A DNA stretch of 14,138 nucleotides. It comes from Pseudomonas sp. UBA5782 (lineage in GTDB: Bacteria > Pseudomonadota > Gammaproteobacteria > Pseudomonadales > Pseudomonadaceae). Position 1 is the stretch's first letter, and the number at the start of each line of letters is the position of its first letter. The stretch lies in contig DIEE01000128.1 of NCBI GenBank assembly GCA_002418465.1, forward strand, positions 37,056 through 51,193, read 5' to 3'. A model generated the notes under the pieces. The model was not told the DNA's origin, did not search any database, and saw nothing but the letters and a program-made list of their open reading frames with translations. Positions 7,694-13,875 of the stretch are shown piece by piece. The translations under genes and the position numbers were made by a program.

Positions 7694-9532
7694 TTAGCTC
7701 GCCAGCAGCTCGCGCACGCGGCTGCCGAGGGTATCGACTGCGAACGGCTTGCTCAGCACCTGCATGCCGGGCTGCAGCTGGCCCTCGCCGATGACGGCGT
7801 TCTCCGCATAGCCGGTGATGAACAGGGTCTTCAGTCCGGGGCGCAGCTCCAGCCCGGCATCGGCCATCTGCCGGCCGTTCATGCCACCGGGCAGGCCAAC
7901 GTCGGTGATCAGCAAGTCGATGTGCACGTCCGAGCGCAGTAGCTTGAGCCCGGCTGCGCTGTCGGCAGCCTCGATCACCGTGTAGCCGAGTTCGCCGAGT
8001 ACGTCCGCCAGCAGCATGCGCACCGTCGGCTCGTCGTCCACCAGCAACAGCGTCTCGCTGTAGCGGGTGACCTCTACGCAGGCGTCGCCCGGCGCGTGTT
8101 CGTCAGGCGGCGCATCGCCGTGATGGCGGGGCAGGTAGATGGACACCGTGGTGCCTTCGCCGGGGGTCGACTGAATGCGTACCTGGCCGCCGGATTGCTG
8201 GGCGAAGCCGTAGATCATCGAAAGGCCGAGGCCGGTGCCCTGGCCGATCGGCTTGGTGGTAAAGAAGGGCTCGAACACGTGGGCCATCACTTCAGGCAAC
8301 ATGCCGCTGCCGGTGTCGCTCACGCTCAGACACAGGTATTGGCCTTCCGGCACCTCGTTGATGCGAGCCGCTTCGCGATCCAGCCACTGGTTGCTGGTTG
8401 CCAGGGTGATGCGTCCGCCGTCGGGCATGGCGTCGCGGGCGTTCAGGCAGAGGTTGAGCAGCGCGTTTTCCAGCTGGCTGGCGTCGACGCAGGCCGGCCA
8501 CAGGTCTTCGGTCCCCATGGTCTCGACGCGCACCGCCGGCCCGACGGTGCGCCGAATCAGCTCGGTCATGCCGTACATCAGCGTGTTGACGTTGGTCGGA
8601 CGCGGCTCCAGCGTCTGCCGCCGGGAAAAGGCCAGCAGGCGATGCGTCAGCGCGGCCGCGCGTTTGGCAGCGCCCTGTGCGGCGACCATGTACTTGTCGA
8701 TGTCGCTCAGGCGGCCCTGGTCGATTCGCCGGCTGATCATCTCCAGCGAGCCGGAAATGCCCGCCAGCAGATTGTTGAAATCATGGGCGAGGCCGCCGGT
8801 CAGCTGGCCTACCGCTTCCATCTTCTGTGACTGACGGAGCTTTTCCTCGGCCTGCATCAACTTGGCCGTGCGTTCGGCCACGCGTTGTTCCAGCGACTCG
8901 TTGAGCTCGCGCAGCTCGGCCTCGGCCTGGCGCAGCGACTCCTCGGCGATGGTGCGCTCGAGCAGGTCAGCGGCTTGCCGGGCGAGAATGTCCAGCAGCC
9001 GCAGGTCGCGTTCGGAGGGCTGATGCGGCTGGCTCCAGTGCGTCGAGATCATCCCCAGCAGATTGCCGTTGCGCGAGCGCAGCGGGGTGGTCTGCGCGGA
9101 ACGGATGTTCGAGCGGCGGAAGGCCAGCAGGTCTTCGGTGCCGGCGATGTCGTCCCATTGCTCGAAATCGGGAATGATCGCCCGCTGACCGATCTTCAGG
9201 GCCATCGTGCAACTGCTGTAGGCGGTGGGGCTGACCCACTGCCAGAAGCCGATCGCCTCGGGCGGCAGCCCGCGCGAACAGAGCAGTTGCAGCTCGCCGC
9301 CGTGCCCCGAGCTGTGCCCTCGAGGACACAGCAGCTGCATGGTGCCGAACTGCGATCCGGTGATGGATACCGCCGCATCCACGACCTTGCCGTAGAGCGC
9401 TTCGCGATCCTGCTCACCGATCAGCTCGACGCTGATGCGGTGCAGCAATTCGATGTCGGAAAGGTCGTCTTCCGGCGACTCGCCGGGAGCGGGGAGAGGT
9501 TCTACCGGGCAGGCAGCGTGCAGGGCTGTCAT
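7694..9532 (-). CDS. Soluble hybrid sensor histidine kinase (GAF-HisKA-HATPase-REC)
   Basis: A 612-residue cytoplasmic sensor kinase with no membrane segment. Residues about 28-190 form a GAF domain, a possible small-ligand or redox sensor. A coiled coil at about 195-245 (RQAEAELRELNESLEQRVAE) leads into the dimerisation helix with phospho-acceptor His250 in LAHDFNNLL. The ATPase domain shows the N box NLCLNARDAM, G1 DTGSGM and G2 GQGTGLGLSM. A C-terminal receiver has acidic Asp499/Asp500, phospho-acceptor Asp544 in ITDVGLPGG and Lys595 in SKPFA. The ATG at 9532 has AGGA six bases upstream. There is no adjacent response regulator with an output domain, so it is an orphan hybrid kinase and its partner is unknown. 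A palindrome lies upstream of its start. Confidence 0.93.
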   Translation of the reverse strand: MTALHAACPVEPLPAPGESPEDDLSDIELLHRISVELIGEQDREALYGKVVDAAVSITGSQFGTMQLLCPRGHSSGHGGELQLLCSRGLPPEAIGFWQWVSPTAYSSCTMALKIGQRAIIPDFEQWDDIAGTEDLLAFRRSNIRSAQTTPLRSRNGNLLGMISTHWSQPHQPSERDLRLLDILARQAADLLERTIAEESLRQAEAELRELNESLEQRVAERTAKLMQAEEKLRQSQKMEAVGQLTGGLAHDFNNLLAGISGSLEMISRRIDQGRLSDIDKYMVAAQGAAKRAAALTHRLLAFSRRQTLEPRPTNVNTLMYGMTELIRRTVGPAVRVETMGTEDLWPACVDASQLENALLNLCLNARDAMPDGGRITLATSNQWLDREAARINEVPEGQYLCLSVSDTGSGMLPEVMAHVFEPFFTTKPIGQGTGLGLSMIYGFAQQSGGQVRIQSTPGEGTTVSIYLPRHHGDAPPDEHAPGDACVEVTRYSETLLLVDDEPTVRMLLADVLGELGYTVIEAADSAAGLKLLRSDVHIDLLITDVGLPGGMNGRQMADAGLELRPGLKTLFITGYAENAVIGEGQLQPGMQVLSKPFAVDTLGSRVRELLAS

Positions 9533-9566
9533 GGCAAGTCCTGTAAGTCGGGAATCAGGAGGTGAG

Positions 9567-9776
9567 CTATAGACAGCCTAACAACGAAACGTTTCGCCGC
9601 GCGATGCAGGCGCTGCGTTTGCCGATGAACGAGCGCTTCAACCGAGGAAAACGCTGGCGGTATTCGTAGGGGTCGAGGCGCAGGCGCATCAGCGGTGTGG
9701 TCGAGCCGTCCTGGCGCATGGCGAGTACGGTGTAGCAGTCGAGACCCGGCACCTGGTAGCGACCGTCACCGATTTC
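9567..9776 (-). pseudogene. Unassigned open fragment, probable gene remnant
   Basis: Reading on the minus strand from a TAA at 9777-9779, a frame stays open for 69 codons to the TAG at 9567. The upstream part (starting EIGDGRYQVPGLDCYTVLAM) and the following PLMRLRLDPYEYRQRFPRL use Pseudomonas-like, G/C-ending codons. Codon quality drops in the last 25 or so codons, which suggests the true end has been lost. Only a GTG at 9752 could serve as start, and it has no convincing ribosome site. I do not recognise the family. It lies directly after the GH13 relic in the same frame, but nothing shows that they belonged to one gene. It might instead be a small live gene. Confidence 0.4.
9585..9596. promoter_or_regulatory. 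Perfect 12-bp palindrome CGAAACGTTTCG
   Basis: CGAAACGTTTCG is fully self-complementary and contains GAAACGTTTC, the kind of centre-CG operator bound by LacI/GalR-family repressors. It lies 53-64 bp upstream of the hybrid-kinase start, so it could control that gene. No LacI-family gene is in the window; a chance palindrome is possible. Confidence 0.35.
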
Positions 9777-9778
9777 TT

Positions 9779-9889
9779 ATCGATGCATAAGCCTTGCACG
9801 CCGTGTTCCAGCTAAAAATCGCCGTACGGCATGCATCGCGTCGACGGCCTCGGGGTTGTGCCAGTTGAGGTCCGGTTGCGGCGGCATGC
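9779..9889 (-). pseudogene. Relic of a GH13 alpha-glucosidase/alpha-amylase-family gene
   Basis: The minus strand encodes RMPPQPDLNWHNPEAVDAMH (9889 to about 9830), the conserved segment that precedes catalytic region II in GH13 alpha-glucosidases. It continues AVRRF. Then the frame slips at a run of five T (9815-9819 on the complementary A-run), a codon that should be Trp reads TAG, and the text resumes in another frame as LEHGVQGLCID (about 9811-9779). Intact relatives read RFWL-x2-GVxGFRID, with the catalytic Asp just there. So a frameshift, a nonsense codon and an Arg-to-Cys change are all visible in about 110 bp. No other part of the roughly 500-residue enzyme is present on either side. 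This is a dead fragment. Confidence 0.72.
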
Positions 9890-10007
9890 GAGCGTCGAAA
9901 CGGTCCGTCCGCAATCGGACGCCCCATGCGCCCGGCGGCATGAACTCGGCAACGCCGGCGGCGCTCCAAACAGAAGCAAACCAACACCTTTCGAAGAAGA
10001 ACTCATA

Positions 10008-10262
10008 ATGAAACCGTCTGCCGAGCAATCCCTCGAATCGCTGCGCGAAGCGCTGCGTCCCCTTACCGCCGAGTACGTGGTCAAGGGACGCATGGTCGAG
10101 CTGCGTGTCTACGATGCGCCCAACATCGACCCGTACATCGTGCTCCTGCCGTTGAGCAAGCTGGAGAACATGCGCGGGATCAGCCAGGTGGTGCTCGAAG
10201 CACGCCAGTACCTGGCGGTTTCGACGGCGAGGAGCAAGAAGCTCGCCTCGTCGGACGATTAG
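10008..10262 (+). CDS. Small orphan protein of unknown function (84 aa)
   Basis: An intact 84-residue frame with Pseudomonas-like codon use. It has no signal peptide or membrane segment. The N-terminal helix (SAEQSLESLREALRPL) is followed by two probable strands (EYVVKGRMVELRVYD, then PYIVLLPLSKL), a helix (GISQVVLEARQYLA) and a Ser/Lys/Asp tail. The helix-hairpin-helix plan recalls other short Pseudomonas proteins such as DUF3509, but no motif secures this. ATG 10008 is preceded by a purine run GAAGAAGA at 9993-10000, a weak ribosome site. The longer in-frame opening to 9831 runs antisense to the GH13 relic and is rejected. It stands alone in a region of decayed fragments. Confidence 0.68.
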   Translation: MKPSAEQSLESLREALRPLTAEYVVKGRMVELRVYDAPNIDPYIVLLPLSKLENMRGISQVVLEARQYLAVSTARSKKLASSDD

Positions 10263-10560
10263 TTGCTCGGGCGGTGCGCTAGGCATCGGCCCCAAGGCAG
10301 GCGGGACCTTGTCGAATGAGCTGGCGCGGCTGCAGTTCGCCCTCAGCGTCGCTTCCATATCGTGCTGGCCGGTTTCACCATCGGCCTGGTGTTGATCTTC
10401 GAATGAAGGTACCCAGCGGCGCAGCGGAAAGCCAAGGCGACGCAACTGCTCCTGGTAGAGCGCCAGTTGCGCAGCGCGAACCGTATCCTCAGTCTGGCGT
10501 ATCGCGGCGGAAGCCGTAGTTGATATCCGGCACTGGCGACTCGGCCCCATGTCCACGTTT
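10263..10560. other. Gap with coding-like fragments but no intact gene
   Basis: No frame here has a plausible start, ribosome site and full length. On the plus strand one frame reads RRFHIVLAGFTIGLVLIFE (about 10346-10402), a convincing membrane helix, then a TGA. After the stop the same frame continues RYPAAQRKAKATQLLLVERQ and LRSANRILSLAY to a second TGA near 10520. Its third codon positions are strongly G/C, as in real genes here. The opposing minus frame (RAAQLALYQEQLRRLGF) is open but has poorer codon use. The best reading is a degraded plus-strand gene for a small membrane protein with at least one nonsense change. Confidence 0.3.
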
Positions 10561-10567
10561 TAACAAG

Positions 10568-10594
10568 AAGCCCCGGCACTGCCGGGGCTTTTTA
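10568..10594 (-). terminator. Terminator of lvaR, probably bidirectional
   Basis: A 10-bp perfect stem AAGCCCCGGC / GCCGGGGCTT with an ACT loop. On the minus strand it lies about 30 bp after the lvaR stop and exits into TTCTTGTT. On the plus strand it exits into TTTTTA. It can therefore end lvaR and also shield it from rightward transcription. Confidence 0.88.
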
Positions 10595-10619
10595 TTGGGT
10601 GGTGGCCTGATGGATGCCT

Positions 10620-12572
10620 CTAGTGTGCGAAACGCAGCCGCCGCCACAGCGTCGAGCGGCTGATGCCGAGGCTGCGCGCAGCGTCCTCCATGTTGCCGCC
10701 GCAGGCTTCCAGGGTCTGCCGCACATGGTCCAGTTCCGCCGCCTTGCTCAACGAGCGCAGGTCTTTGCTCGCTGGTTGCGCTCTGGCGGGGGTGTTGGCT
10801 CGTTGTTCGAAGAGTACCGGGATCAGCCGTGCCAGGCGCTGTTCGTCGATTTCGCCGTCCCGCGCCAGCTCGTCGGCGGACAGCACCGCGCGTTCGACGA
10901 TGTTTTCCAGCTCGCGGACGTTGCCCGGCCAGGCGTAGCCCATCAGGTACGGCAGCAGCTCCGCCGGCAGCGCGCCGGCGCCCTGCGGCTGGCCGCTGAC
11001 CAGCAGGCGCTGGACGATGCCGCGGGCGATCAGCACGATGTCTTCGCGGCGCTCGCGCAGCGGCAGGGTGCGCAGCCGGAGGATGTTCAGCCGGTAGTAC
11101 AGGTCGGTGCGGAAGCGTCCGGCCTCGATGGCGCCGCGCAGGTCCTGGTGGGTGGCGGCGATGATCCGCACGTCGATGGAGATCGGCTCGGTGCCGCCCA
11201 GGCGCAGCACTTCGCGCTCCTGCAGCACGCGCAGCAGGCGTGTCTGCAGCGACACCGGCATGTCGCCCACCTCGTCGAGGAACAGCGTGCCGCGATGTGC
11301 GGCCTCGAACAGGCCGGGCTTGCCGCCCTTGCGCGAGCCGCTGAAGGCACCTTCCTCGTAGCCAAACAGCTCGCTCTCCAGCAACGACTCGGGAAACGCC
11401 GCGCAGTTGATCGCCACGAAGGGCCCGCGCAGGCGATGGCTGGCGTTGTGGATGCCCTGTGCGAGCAGTTCCTTGCCTGTTCCGCTTTCGCCGGTGATGA
11501 GGATGGTCGAGTCGCTCAGCGCGTAGCGCTCGGCCAAACGCAGCAGGTCGCGATTGGCCAGGCTGTTGCCGCTGATCTGTTCCAGCCGGTATTTGGCGGT
11601 GAAGGCGCCGGGGCGCCGCGAGGAACGGATGCGCTGGTCGGCGCGCTGCACCGCCGAGGTGTCCTGGCAGGTCAGCACCATGCCCGTGCGCTGGCCGTTC
11701 TCCAGGATCGGCAGCAAGTTGCTGACCACGCTGTGGGCACCGAGACGGATCACCCGGTTTTCCTCGCCGAGGCCCTCGCGCAGAGCCTGTTCCAGGTTCA
11801 GTTCCGGACACAGCTCCTGCAGTGGCCGGCCGAGCGCGGCGCTGGCCGGCAGGTCGAGCAGCAAGGCCAGCGCCGGGTTGATCGATTGCACGATGCCTTG
11901 GTTGTCCACCGCCGCCACGCCGGCCGGAATGTGCTGCAGGACGCCATTCAGGTGCTGGCGCTTGGCGATTTCGATGCGCTGGCTGTGGAGGATGCCGAGG
12001 GCTTCCTCCAGCGCCTTGCGCACGGTGTCGGCGCTCAGCGAGAGCACACCGTGCAGGCCAGCCTGCTCCGCCAGCTCGAGCACCGTGGACGAACCGATGA
12101 CACTGCGGCAACCGAGTTTCGCCACCTGTTCCACCGCCTGACGCGCTTCTTCCAGAGTGGTGTAGGACGCCTGATGCAGCTGCACGGTGAACAGCGCGGC
12201 CATGGCTTCCAGTTCGGCGTTGATGCGGTTGTAGCTGACGATCGCCACCTGCGAGGAATGTGCCCGCGCCTGCTCCAGCGCGCGCAGCAGATCGGCGCCG
12301 CCGATGCGCATCGACAGCACCGGACGCGTCAGGTGCTTGCGCAGGTAGGCCGCGGTGGCGCCGGCGCAGACGAACACGTCGACCTCGCCGCGCCGCTCCA
12401 GCTCGCGCGCCACCTGCAGCGCCTCCTCCACCGAGGTGTCGAGCACCTGGATGCTGGTCTCGTCGGAGTAATCGCCCATCAGCCCGCCGACCACCTGCGC
12501 CAGTCGGCTTTGCTGGCCGGGTCGTTGCAGGTGGCTGATGAGCACGACGATCCGGGCGCGAGGCAGTGGCAT
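10620..12572 (-). CDS. lvaR: PrpR-type sigma-54-dependent activator, probable levulinate regulator LvaR
   Basis: A 650-residue enhancer-binding protein. Residues about 1-195 form a PrpR_N ligand-sensing domain like that of the propionate regulator PrpR. A PAS-like region spans about 205-320, and an AAA+ sigma-54 interaction domain about 335-570, with Walker A GESGTGK (361-367), Walker B TLFLDEVGD and arginine-rich FRTDLYYRLNILRLRTLPLR. The Fis-type helix-turn-helix is at the end (ACGGNMEDAARSLGISRSTLWRRL). The sigma-54-contact loop reads GAFSGS (408-413) instead of GAFTGA. ATG 12572 has AAGGAG six bases upstream. Divergence from lvaA-lvaB across a -24/-12 promoter supports the LvaR name. PrpR-like activators of other acyl-CoA pathways are the alternative. 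Confidence 0.88.
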   Translation of the reverse strand: MPLPRARIVVLISHLQRPGQQSRLAQVVGGLMGDYSDETSIQVLDTSVEEALQVARELERRGEVDVFVCAGATAAYLRKHLTRPVLSMRIGGADLLRALEQARAHSSQVAIVSYNRINAELEAMAALFTVQLHQASYTTLEEARQAVEQVAKLGCRSVIGSSTVLELAEQAGLHGVLSLSADTVRKALEEALGILHSQRIEIAKRQHLNGVLQHIPAGVAAVDNQGIVQSINPALALLLDLPASAALGRPLQELCPELNLEQALREGLGEENRVIRLGAHSVVSNLLPILENGQRTGMVLTCQDTSAVQRADQRIRSSRRPGAFTAKYRLEQISGNSLANRDLLRLAERYALSDSTILITGESGTGKELLAQGIHNASHRLRGPFVAINCAAFPESLLESELFGYEEGAFSGSRKGGKPGLFEAAHRGTLFLDEVGDMPVSLQTRLLRVLQEREVLRLGGTEPISIDVRIIAATHQDLRGAIEAGRFRTDLYYRLNILRLRTLPLRERREDIVLIARGIVQRLLVSGQPQGAGALPAELLPYLMGYAWPGNVRELENIVERAVLSADELARDGEIDEQRLARLIPVLFEQRANTPARAQPASKDLRSLSKAAELDHVRQTLEACGGNMEDAARSLGISRSTLWRRLRFAH

Positions 12573-12680
12573 GTCCGACTCCTTTTCAAGGATGAAATTG
12601 TTGTTTTCAGAGTTGAACAGATTTACCGCATGACTGAAACGCCAACCCGTCGCCAGAGTTCCTTCGTGCCACCGGCATAT

Positions 12681-12710
12681 GCCCTGTAACGCAGGCGTGG
12701 CAGGGCATCG
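12681..12710. promoter_or_regulatory. Inverted repeat, candidate LvaR binding site
   Basis: ATGCCCTG (12681-12688) and CAGGGCAT (12703-12710) are perfect 8-bp half-sites with a 14-bp spacer, so their centres lie 22 bp (two helical turns) apart. The repeat lies about 56-85 bp upstream of the expected start of the -24/-12 promoter, between lvaR and lvaA. That is a normal place for an enhancer-binding protein. Binding by LvaR is inferred from position alone. Confidence 0.5.
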
Positions 12711-12739
12711 CGCCGGATCATCGAATTCCGGCCGATTGT

Positions 12740-12755
12740 TGGCCCGGCAGTTGCT
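12740..12755 (+). promoter_or_regulatory. Sigma-54 (-24/-12) promoter of the lva operon
   Basis: TGGCCCGGCAGTTGCT matches TGGCACG-N4-TTGCW at 11 of 12 defined positions, with GG and GC correctly spaced; the only change is C for A. Transcription would begin near 12766, leaving a leader of about 50 nt before lvaA. The divergent sigma-54 activator next door makes the assignment strong. Confidence 0.87.
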
Positions 12756-12816
12756 CTGCCTACCACGCCATACGCAACTCCCGATAAAAAATCCAAAGGG
12801 CAGGGCGCATCGATTC

Positions 12817-13875
12817 ATGAGCAGTCTCAACACAGCATCTCCCGCCGCTGGCGTGCCCAGCGACGCGGCGAACGACGAAAACCTGCTGGCCTTCATCCGC
12901 GAGCGGGCCGGGGCGCAGCAGGTGGTCATCCTGCAACGCAAGAAACTTTCCGGCGGCGCGATCCAGGAAAACTGGCTGCTCGAATTGCAGATCGACGGCG
13001 GGCCCTGGGCCGGCCAGCGAAGCTGGGTCCTGCGCAGCGACGCGCTTTCCGCCTTGCCAGCCAGCCTCGGTCGCGCCGAGGAGTTCGCCGTACTCGGCCT
13101 GGTCCACGCCGCCGGGGTGAAGGTGCCGCGGCCGCTGTGGCTGTGCCGCGACACTGATGTGATCGGCCGGTCCTTCTTCCTCATGGAGCGGGTGCCTGGT
13201 GTCGCCGCCGGCCATCTGCTCAGCAGCAAGGCCGCTGTCGACGGCGATCCGCGCCTGGCCGCCGAGCTGGGCGCCAACCTGGCGCGGCTGCATCGACTGC
13301 GTCCGCCGATCGCGGAACTGGGTTTCCTGCCCGCGCCGAGCGCCACGCCGGCGCTGGCCGCCATCGACGTCTATCGCGAGTTCCTCGATCGCCACGAGCG
13401 TGCCCATCCCGTGCTGGAGTGGGGCCTGCGCTGGTGCGAGCTGAATGCGCCGCGCGACAGCGTGGTCTGCCTGCTGCACCGCGACTACCGCAGCGGTAAC
13501 TACCTGGCAGACAACGAGGGTCTGAAGGCGGTGCTGGACTGGGAATTCACCGGCTGGGGCGACGCCCGCGAAGACATCGGCTGGTTCACCGCGCGCTGCT
13601 GGCGCTTCGCCCGGCCGGACCTGGAAGCCGGCGGCATCGGCCGGCTCGAGGATTTCCTGCGCGGCTATAGCGAGATTTCTTCGCTGCATATCGACCGCGA
13701 ACAGCTGGATTACTGGCAGGTGATGGCGACCCTGCGCTGGGCGGTGATCGCCCTGCAGCAGGCGCAACGTCACCTCTCCGGCGAGGAGCCTTCGCTGGAG
13801 CTGGCCCTGACCGGGCGCCTGCTGCCGGAGCTGGAACTGGACGTTCTGCGCCTGACCACGGGAGCCGCCCGATGA
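12817..13875 (+). CDS. lvaA: APH-fold kinase LvaA, probable 4-hydroxyacyl-CoA kinase
   Basis: A 352-residue cytoplasmic kinase of the aminoglycoside phosphotransferase fold. It has an N-lobe with SGGAIQENWLLEL, the catalytic loop HRDYRSGN (His221, Asp223, Asn228) and the metal-binding DWEFTGWGDAREDIGW (Asp241). This is the subgroup found with acyl-CoA dehydrogenases and fused to one in animal ACAD10/ACAD11. In P. putida, LvaA with LvaB phosphorylates the 4-hydroxyl of 4-hydroxyvaleryl-CoA during levulinate catabolism. ATG 12817 was chosen because an earlier in-frame ATG (12679) would place the sigma-54 promoter inside the gene. The ribosome site is weak (GCAGGG, 12 bp away). The stop overlaps the next start (ATGA). 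An antibiotic-resistance role is unlikely. The substrate is inferred from context. Confidence 0.87.
   Translation: MSSLNTASPAAGVPSDAANDENLLAFIRERAGAQQVVILQRKKLSGGAIQENWLLELQIDGGPWAGQRSWVLRSDALSALPASLGRAEEFAVLGLVHAAGVKVPRPLWLCRDTDVIGRSFFLMERVPGVAAGHLLSSKAAVDGDPRLAAELGANLARLHRLRPPIAELGFLPAPSATPALAAIDVYREFLDRHERAHPVLEWGLRWCELNAPRDSVVCLLHRDYRSGNYLADNEGLKAVLDWEFTGWGDAREDIGWFTARCWRFARPDLEAGGIGRLEDFLRGYSEISSLHIDREQLDYWQVMATLRWAVIALQQAQRHLSGEEPSLELALTGRLLPELELDVLRLTTGAAR

Noticed and set aside
9777..10556. 259-codon minus-strand frame across the scar region
   Set aside because: Not one gene: only its last 35 or so codons carry the GH13 relic, the middle is antisense to the 84-residue gene, and the start has no support.
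10614..12689. 691-codon open frame on the plus strand across lvaR
   Set aside because: It is antisense to the sigma-54 activator, is rich in His/Gln/Arg like other shadow frames, and has no motif or ribosome site.
12679..12816. Longer start for lvaA at 12679
   Set aside because: The added 46 residues show no family similarity and would include the -24/-12 promoter within the coding region.
12573..13364. N-terminal extension of lvaR by 264 codons
   Set aside because: It would run antisense through the lva promoter and much of lvaA. PrpR_N homology and AAGGAG point to ATG 12572.
12817..13875. Aminoglycoside resistance gene
   Set aside because: The APH fold is shared, but the subgroup, the coupled DUF6285 gene and the sigma-54 activator point to acyl-CoA metabolism.
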